64,000 bases of DNA from CAZKUR01 sp964556005 (GTDB lineage Bacteria > Bacteroidota > Ignavibacteria > Ignavibacteriales > Ignavibacteriaceae), in NCBI GenBank assembly GCA_964556005.1, contig CAZKUR010000015.1, forward strand, positions 1 to 64,000, written 5' to 3'. Of this stretch, positions 55,156 to 63,246 are shown one piece after another. The notes below the pieces were generated by a model. The model had not been told where the DNA came from. It was given only the letters and a program-made list of their open reading frames with translations, and searched no databases. Position numbers and translations under genes: made by a program. Within the stretch, counting starts at the first letter, position 1. Every line of letters begins with the position of its first letter.

Positions 55156-55867
55156 TAAAATATTATTGCTCTTGATTTTTATTCCAATCTATTCTTATTC
55201 ACAGGAATGTCACTCGACTTTGATTGTGAACAGCGATATAAAGAATGCGGTTGTTTTGCTTGATACTACAAAAGTAGGAGAAGGGGAAAAAGTTACAACA
55301 CAAGTAACAAAGGGTAATCACAAATTAACGGTAATGGAAAACAGCGATAGGTGGAATGCACAAACTTTTGTGGATACAATCAAAGTTGAAGATTGTAATA
55401 AAACCATTAGATTAAATTATAAATTCAAAAAAGAAACTTATTTGCAGACCAATCCGCAAGATGCTTATGTTTATTCGAATGATTCATTAATCGGTCACAC
55501 ACCAACCTTTATTAGTGCAAACGTAAATAAAGTAATTTTAAAAAAACCGGGTTACAGCGATACAGAAGTCGGTATAAATCACGGAGTTAAGAATCAGTGG
55601 GTAAATTTAAATTTCACAGGCAAGCCGGAACAGGAAATTTTTGTTAAAAAACCTCTATTTAAATTTTTGTTAGCCGGGATAGTAACTTTCGGAGGAATTA
55701 CCGCTTATTTTAAGATTAAAGCCGATAATAGATTTAATAATTACCAGTTAACCGGCAATAATAAATACCTGGACGAAACTCATAAATTCGATCTGATTTC
55801 CGGTATTTCATTCGGTGCACTTCAAATTAATTTTGGTTTATTATTATATTACCTCTTGTTCAATTAA
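55139..55867 (+). CDS. PEGA-domain membrane protein
   Basis: A 242-residue protein with a signal peptide (cleavage after YSYSQ). Two PEGA-like beta domains follow: STLIVNSDIKNAVVLLDTTK to about residue 100, then YLQTNPQDAYVYSNDSLIGHTPTF to about residue 165. Two hydrophobic segments close the protein (FLLAGIVTFGGITAY and the end LQINFGLLLYYLLFN). PEGA domains bind surface partners and are usually extracellular or periplasmic. It overlaps the propeller lipoprotein gene by 17 bp, and the three genes 51209-55867 form one coupled unit. Confidence 0.75.
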   Translation: MKFSINKILLLLIFIPIYSYSQECHSTLIVNSDIKNAVVLLDTTKVGEGEKVTTQVTKGNHKLTVMENSDRWNAQTFVDTIKVEDCNKTIRLNYKFKKETYLQTNPQDAYVYSNDSLIGHTPTFISANVNKVILKKPGYSDTEVGINHGVKNQWVNLNFTGKPEQEIFVKKPLFKFLLAGIVTFGGITAYFKIKADNRFNNYQLTGNNKYLDETHKFDLISGISFGALQINFGLLLYYLLFN

Positions 55868-55887
55868 TTAATTTTTATAGTTGAAAT

Positions 55888-56739
55888 ATGCTAACTGTCC
55901 TGGAGGCAATAAATAAATCGACCGGCTATTTAAATGATAAGGGAATAGAATCGCCCCGGATAAACGCCGAACTTTTATTGAGCCATATTTTAAAATGTAA
56001 AAGGCTTAATCTTTATCTTTCTTTCGACAGGCCTTTGTCGAAAGAAGAAACAGACGAATACAGGGAACTGCTTAAACGAAGAAGTAAATTCGAGCCGCTT
56101 CAATATATCGTAGGTTATGTTGATTTTTACGGACTTAAATTTGATGTGAATACAAGTGTGTTAATCCCACGACCGGAAACTGAAATTTTAGTTGAAACGA
56201 TTATCAATGAAGTAAAAGGAAAAGAAAATCTTTCGATTCTTGATATCGGTACAGGATGCGGAAATATCGCTGTTTCTTTAGCGAAAAATATTGAGATAGT
56301 CGAAATTAAAGCTATAGATATCAGTGAAGACGCTTTAAAGGTTGCCCAAAAGAATGCTGGATGCAATAACGTAAAAGATAAAATTAAATTTGAAAAAATT
56401 GATTTTTTAAATGATGAAATAATTAATGAAAAATTTGATGTAGTTGTTTCAAATCCGCCGTATATTTCATTTGAAGAATTTCATGAGCTTAGGCCGGAAT
56501 TAAATATTTTTGAACCAAGATTTGCTTTGACCGATGAATCGGACGGATTAACTTTTTATAAAGCAATATCAAAAAAATGCAAATACTTATTGAAGTCCGG
56601 TAGTAAATTATTTTTTGAATTAGGAATCGGAAAATTTGCAGAAGTTGAAAAAATTATGAATGAAAACGGATACAAAAATATTTCGATAAAAAAAGATTAT
56701 TCAAACATTGAACGAATAATTTCAGGAGAGATGATTTGA
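55888..56739 (+). CDS. prmC: Release factor glutamine methyltransferase
   Basis: A 283-residue SAM-dependent methyltransferase for the GGQ glutamine of RF1/RF2. It has the helical N-terminal domain (SPRINAELLLSHIL), the SAM-binding ILDIGTGCGNIAVSLA, the catalytic NPPYIS and IPRPETEILVE. The stop overlaps dtd by TTGA. Confidence 0.95.
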   Translation: MLTVLEAINKSTGYLNDKGIESPRINAELLLSHILKCKRLNLYLSFDRPLSKEETDEYRELLKRRSKFEPLQYIVGYVDFYGLKFDVNTSVLIPRPETEILVETIINEVKGKENLSILDIGTGCGNIAVSLAKNIEIVEIKAIDISEDALKVAQKNAGCNNVKDKIKFEKIDFLNDEIINEKFDVVVSNPPYISFEEFHELRPELNIFEPRFALTDESDGLTFYKAISKKCKYLLKSGSKLFFELGIGKFAEVEKIMNENGYKNISIKKDYSNIERIISGEMI

Positions 56740-57194
56740 GGGCAGTTGTTCAAAGAGTTTCCGAAGGCGGAGTTTTTATCCCCGAAGAAAATTATTCCGC
56801 TAAAATCGGGAAGGGAATGGTGATCCTTTTGGGAATAAAAGAAGACGATGGCGAAGTCGATGCCGGGTATGTTGCCGATAAATGCTGCAGCTTAAGAATA
56901 TTCGAGGATAAAGAAGATAAAATGAATTTATCCGTTAAAGAAACCGGCGGCGAAGTATTAATAATTTCTCAATTTACTCTGTACGGAGAAACTATAAGAG
57001 GAAACCGTCCGAGCTTTACCTCGGCTGCAAAACCGGAAGCCGCAATTCCTTTATATGAATACTTTATCAACAGGGTAAAACAAAACTTAGGCGAGCATAA
57101 AGTAAAAACCGGGATCTTCGGGGCAATGATGAGTGTGAAAATTATAAATGACGGCCCGGTTACTTTATCAGTTGAGTCGAAACAAAAAACATAA
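56736..57194 (+). CDS. dtd: D-aminoacyl-tRNA deacylase
   Basis: A 152-residue enzyme that removes D-amino acids from tRNA. The active-site motifs ISQFTLYGETIRGNRPSF and NDGPVTLSVES are present, and MRAVVQRVSEGGV begins the protein. The TTG start overlaps the prmC stop; the downstream gene may overlap its 3' end. Confidence 0.95.
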   Translation: MRAVVQRVSEGGVFIPEENYSAKIGKGMVILLGIKEDDGEVDAGYVADKCCSLRIFEDKEDKMNLSVKETGGEVLIISQFTLYGETIRGNRPSFTSAAKPEAAIPLYEYFINRVKQNLGEHKVKTGIFGAMMSVKIINDGPVTLSVESKQKT

Positions 57195-58119
57195 ACAAAT
57201 TAAAAGAACCAACTTGCATTCAGTCTTGATGATCTTCCTCGATGGGGTTGGTATTGGCAAAGAAGATTACCAGTATAACCCCTTTTTCAAATTTAATTTC
57301 AGGATCTTTAACGAGATTTTTGGGGAAATCCCTTCTTTAAATAATCAATGTTTAAATAAAAACGGTGTTTATTTATTTCCTTCCGATCCGCTGTTAGGTG
57401 TTGGCGGTTTGCCTCAGAGCGGAACGGGACAGACATCGATTTTTTGCGGTGTGAATGCAGCAAAAATAGTCGGCAAACATTTCGGTCCTTATCCATATTC
57501 TACGCTAATCCCCGTTATAAAAGGGAAAAATATTTTTATCGAATTGATTAAGAAAAAAAAGAAAGTATTTTTTTCAAATGCTTACCCTAAACTTTTTTTT
57601 AATTATTTGAAATCAGGAAAAACAAGGCTTAGCGTAACATCGTTAAGCAGCAGATCAAGCGGAATGAGATTGAATAACGCTTCTGATGTGAGAAAAGGGA
57701 ATGCTTTGACTGCAGAAATTACAAATGAAAGATGGAATTTAAAACTGGGGTATAAACTGCCGGTAATTAAACCTGAAACTGCGGCAAAAAGATTATTAAA
57801 AATCGCAGGGCAAAATCATTTTACATTGTATGAATATTTTCTTACAGATCATTTCGGGCATGGGAGATACGAATCGGAATTTGAAAAAGATATCCCGGTA
57901 TTAGATAATTTTCTTTTCACGGTGATTACTGAATTGGATAGTAAAAAAAATACTCTTATCATTTGTTCGGATCACGGAAATATTGAAGATCTTTCTATAA
58001 AAACTCATACGCTGAATCCGTCGCTTACTTTAACGGCAGGCGAACATGCAGAGTATTTTAAAAAGAAAATAAAAAATATTACTCAAATTAAACGGGCAAT
58101 TTTAGATGTAATTAAATGA
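57148..58119 (+). CDS. Phosphoglycerate mutase-like / alkaline phosphatase-superfamily metalloenzyme
   Basis: Up to 323 residues with the metal-binding pattern of the superfamily: MIFLDGVGIG (first Asp), LPQSGTGQTSIFCGVNA (the nucleophile Thr/Ser region), DHFGHGRYE (Asp/His) and ICSDHGNIED (Asp-His). This resembles the catalytic domain of cofactor-independent phosphoglycerate mutase, but it is much shorter than the ~510-residue enzyme and lacks its inserted domain. The ATG at 57148 overlaps dtd by 47 bp and gives an unconserved basic leader; the TTG at 57214 is a likely real start. The substrate is unknown. Confidence 0.8.
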   Translation: MTARLLYQLSRNKKHKQIKRTNLHSVLMIFLDGVGIGKEDYQYNPFFKFNFRIFNEIFGEIPSLNNQCLNKNGVYLFPSDPLLGVGGLPQSGTGQTSIFCGVNAAKIVGKHFGPYPYSTLIPVIKGKNIFIELIKKKKKVFFSNAYPKLFFNYLKSGKTRLSVTSLSSRSSGMRLNNASDVRKGNALTAEITNERWNLKLGYKLPVIKPETAAKRLLKIAGQNHFTLYEYFLTDHFGHGRYESEFEKDIPVLDNFLFTVITELDSKKNTLIICSDHGNIEDLSIKTHTLNPSLTLTAGEHAEYFKKKIKNITQIKRAILDVIK

Positions 58120-60515
58120 AAGAATATCCGCTGATTAAATATGTAATACTTTTTATTACCGGGATTATTCTTCAAAAATTTATCGTTATAAATCCTCTTT
58201 ATTTAGTAATTTTATTAATAATTCCGCTTACACTTTTTTTCCCTTTTAAAAAATACTTAAACAAATCTTCAATAATAACTCTTTATTCGGTTCTTATTTA
58301 TATAGCTCTAATTTCCACAGGTTTGTTAAATGCGAATCTAAGTCAGCCGGATTACAATTTCATTCCGGGTGATATTTATAAAATTAAAGACATCACTTTT
58401 TATGCGAAGGTTGAGAAAGTAAATTTATTAAAAAAAGAAAAATTGCAATTTGAAATCTCAACCGATTCATTAGGAAGATCCAACACAGTTTTTCCGGCTC
58501 GATTAAAATTTCTTGTTAAGGTTGATGATAAAGATGAAAATCTCACAAAACTTTATAATTCAATTGCACCAGGTAATTACATCTCAATTAAAGGAACTTA
58601 CCGGAAAGCTGCTGAACAAAGAAACCCGGGCGAGTTCGATTATAATAAATATTTAAGAGCAAAGGGAATTAGCGGAATAATTTATTCCTATCATTCTACA
58701 GATGTAAAAATTTTAAACAAAGATAAATTATTCTTTCCAGATATAATTTTTCAAGCAAGGAAGTTTGTAGATGAAAAATTAAATACCATTTACAATGATC
58801 AATCTGCAGGCTTGCTTCGCGGATTGATATTAGCCGATCGCAGCGAGATTACTTATGAAACAAGAACGGATTTTATAAATTCGGGCGTAGTTCATGTGCT
58901 TGCAGTATCGGGCCTACATGTTGGGTTTATTGCTTTTATCTTTTTGATTCTATTCGGAAGGTTAAACATTTATCTCCGGCTTATTCTTACATCGGTTGGA
59001 ATTTTGTGTTTTATGTTTTTAACAGGAATTCCCGCTTCGGTTTTTCGTGCGACTGTTATGGCAATTGTAATTATCGTAACCCAATTATCCAACCGGTCAA
59101 CGAATTTATTTAATTCTTTGGCACTTGCTGCTTTGATCATATTACTTATTTCACCGGGTGATCTATTTAATCCCGGCTTCCAGCTTTCATTTTCGGCAGT
59201 ACTTTCGATAGCAGTTATTTATCCGATTTTTCAAAAAAGAATTCAAAATAAAAAAATATTAAACAAACCCGTCAGTTATCTCGCACTTTTTTTCGCGGTA
59301 ACATTAAGTGCGCAGTTGGGAACATTGCCGCTCACAATGTATTACTTTGGTAAAGCATCTATAATTGCAATTGTTGCAAATCTTTTAGTTATTCCGATGA
59401 TTGGAATAATTATTAGCATTGGAATTGTTACGATTGTATTTGGTTCATTCTCATTAACTTTTACTCATTATTTTGCGGTCAGTAATGAGATTCTTATTTG
59501 GCTTCTTTTTAAAATTACACACTTTACAGGAAACCTTTCGTTTAGTTTTTTGAAAGTAAATCAATTCAACCAATATGATATTTTCATATTCTACTTCTTC
59601 TTGATTTTCGCAATTGTTTTCTTCAATAAATTTCACAAGCTGTCTGCAAAAATCATCCTCATTACTTTAACAATTCTAAATATTTATCTTTTTGCGAACC
59701 TAAATAAAAAAGAATTATTGCCAGACGGAGAACTGAGCGTACTTATGATTGATGTCGGACAAGGAGATGCTATTCTGATTAAATTCCCTCAAGGAACAAC
59801 CGCACTTATAGATGCAGGAGATGCATCCCAATACTTTGATAACGGTAATAGGGTGATTGCGCCGCTATTGAATTATTTGGATATTCCTAAAATTGATTAT
59901 GGTTTTGTTACTCATTTAGATAACGATCATGTCGGCGGTTTTTATTCACTTATAAAATTAAATTTAATCAAACACATTTATAAACAGGCGGTTGATACCA
60001 CCCTTCCAAATGATAAAAAATTTGAAAAGTATTTAAAGGCTAACAATCTACATGTAACGTACTATAATAAAAATTTAATAAAAATTGATAATACTTCCCT
60101 ATATATTTTGAATAATTTAAATGATTCAAAGCGGCTTAAATTTTCCAATAATAACAGCAGCGGCGTCTTTAAAGTGGAATATGGTAAAAACAAATTACTT
60201 TTTACAGGCGATATTGAAAAACCTGCCGAAAAATATTTTATAGCCAAATATGGCGGCTTTTTAAATGTAGATGTTCTAAAAGTAGCACATCATGGAAGCG
60301 AGACAAGTTCATCGCAAGCATTTTTAGAAAACACTTCGCCTAATGAAGGTTTAATTAGTGTAGGTATTGACAATAGATTTAATCATCCATCGGAAGAGGT
60401 TATTAAAAGATTAAAAGAGAATAATGTCAAAGTAATTAGGACTGATAAAAGGGGAGCAATATTAATATGTTCAAACAGCGATTCGATTTACTCTATCGAT
60501 TGGAGAAATAGATAA
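58116..60515 (+). CDS. comEC: ComEC/Rec2-type DNA-uptake channel protein
   Basis: A 799-residue protein. Two N-terminal membrane segments are followed by an OB-like DUF4131 domain, then the competence domain with about eight more helices (VVHVLAVSGLHVGFIAFIF, GIPASVFRATVMAI). The C-terminal metallo-beta-lactamase-like domain has LMIDVGQGDAILIKFP, THLDNDHVGG and KVAHHGSETSSS. It transports single-stranded DNA into the cytoplasm; the MBL part is thought to degrade the other strand. It overlaps the upstream gene by ATGA and ends exactly where a convergent small gene ends. Confidence 0.93.
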   Translation: MKEYPLIKYVILFITGIILQKFIVINPLYLVILLIIPLTLFFPFKKYLNKSSIITLYSVLIYIALISTGLLNANLSQPDYNFIPGDIYKIKDITFYAKVEKVNLLKKEKLQFEISTDSLGRSNTVFPARLKFLVKVDDKDENLTKLYNSIAPGNYISIKGTYRKAAEQRNPGEFDYNKYLRAKGISGIIYSYHSTDVKILNKDKLFFPDIIFQARKFVDEKLNTIYNDQSAGLLRGLILADRSEITYETRTDFINSGVVHVLAVSGLHVGFIAFIFLILFGRLNIYLRLILTSVGILCFMFLTGIPASVFRATVMAIVIIVTQLSNRSTNLFNSLALAALIILLISPGDLFNPGFQLSFSAVLSIAVIYPIFQKRIQNKKILNKPVSYLALFFAVTLSAQLGTLPLTMYYFGKASIIAIVANLLVIPMIGIIISIGIVTIVFGSFSLTFTHYFAVSNEILIWLLFKITHFTGNLSFSFLKVNQFNQYDIFIFYFFLIFAIVFFNKFHKLSAKIILITLTILNIYLFANLNKKELLPDGELSVLMIDVGQGDAILIKFPQGTTALIDAGDASQYFDNGNRVIAPLLNYLDIPKIDYGFVTHLDNDHVGGFYSLIKLNLIKHIYKQAVDTTLPNDKKFEKYLKANNLHVTYYNKNLIKIDNTSLYILNNLNDSKRLKFSNNNSSGVFKVEYGKNKLLFTGDIEKPAEKYFIAKYGGFLNVDVLKVAHHGSETSSSQAFLENTSPNEGLISVGIDNRFNHPSEEVIKRLKENNVKVIRTDKRGAILICSNSDSIYSIDWRNR

Positions 60516-60779
60516 TCATTTATATCTTTTTCTATTTACAAAACCCTGAATAATTCCGATTAAAAATCCAAAAATAAATCCAATGATACAAACCCAGTAA
60601 TCCGATAATAGAGTATTTTTAGAGAAAATAAGAATATTATCGAGAAAGAAGAAGAAGAAAAATAAACCTATCAAGCCGTAAAAAAACGGGATGAGAAAAT
60701 AAACTATAGAAATCCCTAAATCTTCTGCTTTACCTTTAGTAATTATCATGGGAGTATTTTTTATCGAGTTGTGATTCAT
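60516..60779 (-). CDS. Small two-helix membrane protein, unknown function
   Basis: An 87-residue protein from the ATG at 60777-60779. Two hydrophobic segments (YFLIPFFYGLIGLFFFFFF and WVCIIGFIFGFLIGIIQGF) and a basic tail (VNRKRYK) are visible. A longer version starting at 60878 would overlap a better small ORF in another frame, so I prefer the shorter one. The glycine-rich helices recall AtpI/AtpZ-type proteins, but this is too weak to name it. Its stop abuts the comEC stop. Confidence 0.55.
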   Translation of the reverse strand: MNHNSIKNTPMIITKGKAEDLGISIVYFLIPFFYGLIGLFFFFFFLDNILIFSKNTLLSDYWVCIIGFIFGFLIGIIQGFVNRKRYK

Positions 60780-60804
60780 GGTTGTTTGCAGCAATATGAT
60801 TTTA

Positions 60805-60924
60805 CTATAAAAATAATTCTTCAAATTCTTTATGTTCTTTGTAGAGCCGAATGATATGTGTTGTAACAGGGTGTGCAATTAATGCGATGCTTGCAGCAAT
60901 TGCCCAAATTTCGAAAAGTTCCAT
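60805..60924 (-). CDS. Candidate 39-residue membrane microprotein
   Basis: On the minus strand an ATG at 60924 opens MELFEIWAIAASIALIAHP followed by VTTHIIRLYKEHKEFEELFL and a TAG at 60805. It has one hydrophobic helix and a charged amphipathic tail, with AAAGG upstream in ribosome-binding position. It ends 25 bp before the small membrane gene at 60779, so the two could be co-transcribed. Recognised by layout only. Confidence 0.4.
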   Translation of the reverse strand: MELFEIWAIAASIALIAHPVTTHIIRLYKEHKEFEELFL

Positions 60925-61251
60925 TTCAAGCCTTTAAAGTTATTTCGATATACTTATCAAACTTTATGCCGCATGACAATATTGAATTAACAAGTTATTC
61001 GAGTATCGATTTTCCGACTTTGTATCAAATTCAAACAAATTTCCATAATAAATCATTTTTCCCGTTCTGATCTAATATATACAAAAGTTGAAAAATATGT
61101 ATTATTTACTCTAATTATTATCTGGAAAATTTATTTGTATTTTAGTTTTCAGGTCTTTGTTTTATTTTTTACTTCTATATCTCAAGGCATTGATTTTATA
61201 AGATTAGATTTAGTGTTCTATTTGATAAATTAAAATCACGTACGGTTTATA

Positions 61252-61554
61252 ATGGAATTATCACATATACTGAATTTGGTGTTTTACGGATTAATGATTT
61301 CGAGTTTATTATTAACGACTATTTCGGCCATATATTATAAAAAACAGAAAATGAAGTTAGCCTATGAGTTTCATCTAAGAATGGAAATATATAAAATAAA
61401 GAAGAATAATGTTACAGTTATCCCGCAGGTTTCCGGTTATGAAAAATTCTTTCCAAATTCATTCCCGGGAAGAAAAAGAAACCGGATTCAATGGAATTAT
61501 AAAAAAACTCATGGATTTGTTTGGACCCCGGAATTCAGAATTGATCCTAAATAA
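61252..61554 (+). CDS. Small membrane-anchored hypothetical protein
   Basis: A 100-residue protein: one N-terminal hydrophobic helix (ILNLVFYGLMISSLLLTTISA), then a basic cytoplasmic-type tail (YYKKQKMKLAYEF, RKRNRIQWNYKK) ending HGFVWTPEFRIDPK. I do not recognise the family. It is flanked by AT-rich spacers without clear signals, and its codon use resembles its neighbours. Confidence 0.55.
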   Translation: MELSHILNLVFYGLMISSLLLTTISAIYYKKQKMKLAYEFHLRMEIYKIKKNNVTVIPQVSGYEKFFPNSFPGRKRNRIQWNYKKTHGFVWTPEFRIDPK

Positions 61555-61624
61555 TTTTTAATGCTTTTTACTATTCATTTATGCATCCCGGTATTACTTT
61601 CTAAGTTGTTTTATTAGTTCATAT

Positions 61625-61657
61625 TTTGGCAGTTCACATAAAATTAAGTTAAATTTG
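61625..61657 (+). promoter_or_regulatory. Putative Bacteroidota promoter for tgt-yajC
   Basis: TTTG at 61625-61628, 21 bases, then TAAATTTG at 61650-61657, an exact TAnnTTTG box. It lies 30 bases before the TTG start of tgt. Motif and position only, but both boxes fit well. Confidence 0.45.
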
Positions 61658-61686
61658 TATTTGATTATATAATTTTTTCGGAGGAT

Positions 61687-62847
61687 TTGGTTAATTCTTT
61701 CAAATTTAGGCAGTTAGAAAAAGATAATTATTCTAAAGCGCGAACCGGTTATTTTGAAACAGATCACGGAGTTGTTGAAACCCCAATATTTATGCCGGTC
61801 GGAACACAGGGAACAGTAAAAGCCGTTAATCAAAACCTGCTTGAAAATGAGTTAAAAGCTCAAATAGTTCTTTCAAATACTTATCATCTTTATTTAAGGC
61901 CCGGGGCTGAAATTTTAGAAAAAGCCGGCGGCCTTCATAATTTTATGAGCTGGAAAAAACCGATTCTTACCGATAGCGGAGGATATCAGGTATTCAGCTT
62001 AGCCGGGTTGAGGAAATTAAAGCCGGATGGAGTCGAATTTCGTTCACATCTCGATGGCTCGCTTCATTTTTTTACTCCCGGAAAAATAATTCAAATCCAA
62101 CGAAGCATCGGGTCGGATATTATGATGGCTCTTGATGAATGTGTGCCTTATCCGTGTGAATACGATTATGCTGAGAAATCTACAAAGTTAACCTCAAACT
62201 GGGCAATTTTAAATAAAGAAGCATTCGAAAATTCCAAACCAATTTACGGGCATAATCAAACATTATTCGGAATAGTTCAAGGCAGCGTTTATAAAGATTT
62301 GCGACAAAAATCTGCTGAGGATTTAGTTAAAACTGGATTTGACGGATATGCCATAGGCGGGCTTGCAGTCGGCGAACCGGCAGATAAAATGTATGAGATT
62401 GTTGATTTCGTAACTGGTATTATTCCTGAGAACAAGCCCAGGTATTTAATGGGTGTCGGGAGGCCGGAAAATATTTTGGAAGCCGTTGAACGAGGTATCG
62501 ACATGTTTGATTGTGTAATGCCGACAAGAAACGGGAGGAACTCAAATTTATTTACATCCACCGGTGTAATAAATATGAGAAATGCAAAACATAAGGATGA
62601 TTTTGACCCTGTAGACTCGGACTGCGGATGTTATACCTGCAGGAATTTTTCGAAGGCCTATTTAAGGCATTTATTTAATGCCGGTGAAATTTTAGCTTTG
62701 GAGCTTGCAAGTATCCATAATTTATTTTTTTATCTTAACTTAATGAAACAGATACGGGAACATATTAAAAAAGGGGATTTTTCCAAATGGAAAGCAAACT
62801 ATATTTTACAAATAACTTATGATAATAAAAAACATCAGGAGGATTAA
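61687..62847 (+). CDS. tgt: tRNA-guanine transglycosylase (queuine/preQ1 insertion)
   Basis: A 386-residue TIM-barrel enzyme exchanging guanine-34 for preQ1 or queuine in GUN anticodon tRNAs. It has PIFMPVGTQGTVKAVNQ, LSNTYHLYLRPG, LTDSGGYQVFSL (catalytic Asp), GGLAVGEP, CVMPTRNGRNSNLFTS (second Asp lies just before) and the zinc ligands CGCYTCRNFSKAYLRHLF with the later His. The start is a TTG; a GGAGGA lies unusually close (1 base) to it, and no other start precedes the conserved core. Confidence 0.95.
   Translation: MVNSFKFRQLEKDNYSKARTGYFETDHGVVETPIFMPVGTQGTVKAVNQNLLENELKAQIVLSNTYHLYLRPGAEILEKAGGLHNFMSWKKPILTDSGGYQVFSLAGLRKLKPDGVEFRSHLDGSLHFFTPGKIIQIQRSIGSDIMMALDECVPYPCEYDYAEKSTKLTSNWAILNKEAFENSKPIYGHNQTLFGIVQGSVYKDLRQKSAEDLVKTGFDGYAIGGLAVGEPADKMYEIVDFVTGIIPENKPRYLMGVGRPENILEAVERGIDMFDCVMPTRNGRNSNLFTSTGVINMRNAKHKDDFDPVDSDCGCYTCRNFSKAYLRHLFNAGEILALELASIHNLFFYLNLMKQIREHIKKGDFSKWKANYILQITYDNKKHQED
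62837..62842 (+). promoter_or_regulatory. Ribosome-binding site deciding the yajC TTG start
   Basis: AGGAGG lies five bases before the TTG at 62848 and overlaps the end of tgt. It supports TTG rather than a later ATG (Met8) as the yajC start. Confidence 0.7.
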
Positions 62848-63171
62848 TTGAATACACTGTTAATAGCGATGGCTCCTTCAGGAAGCGGCGGCGGAGGAGG
62901 AGGATTAGTAAGTACCATAATAATGTTTGGTGCGATCTTTTTAATTTTCTATTTTATGATAATAAGGCCGCAGCAAAAACGTTCCAAAGAAAGAGATAAA
63001 ATGCTTTCTAACATTGAAAAAGGCGATAAGATAATTACCAGCGGAGGACTTCACGGTACGATTGCAGGAATTGATGAGAAAACTGTTTTGATCCAGGTTG
63101 GTGATAATATAAAAATGAAATTTGAACGTTCTGCTGTTGCAAGTGTCGTTTCAAAGAAAGAAAGCAATTAA
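62848..63171 (+). CDS. yajC: Preprotein translocase subunit YajC
   Basis: A 107-residue inner-membrane protein of the SecDF-YajC complex. It has a Gly-rich N-terminus (SGSGGGGGG), one helix (IIMFGAIFLIFYFMIIRPQQK) and the cytoplasmic domain RDKMLSNIEKGDKIITSGGLHGTIAGI. It directly follows tgt, an order common in bacteria. secD/secF are not in the window. Confidence 0.93.
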   Translation: MNTLLIAMAPSGSGGGGGGLVSTIIMFGAIFLIFYFMIIRPQQKRSKERDKMLSNIEKGDKIITSGGLHGTIAGIDEKTVLIQVGDNIKMKFERSAVASVVSKKESN

Positions 63172-63246
63172 AAATGATTTAAATAAGTTGATTCTTAATT
63201 TTTATTTTTTAATCTAATATGTAGTATTTGAAATTGGGAGATTAAT

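Noticed and set aside
60780..60878. N-terminal extension of the small membrane gene at 60516-60779
   Set aside because: The extension lacks conserved-looking features and runs through the better-supported 39-codon ORF in another frame.
60873..61070. 65-codon plus-strand reading frame
   Set aside because: It overlaps the minus-strand small ORF, has no ribosome-binding site and no recognisable features.
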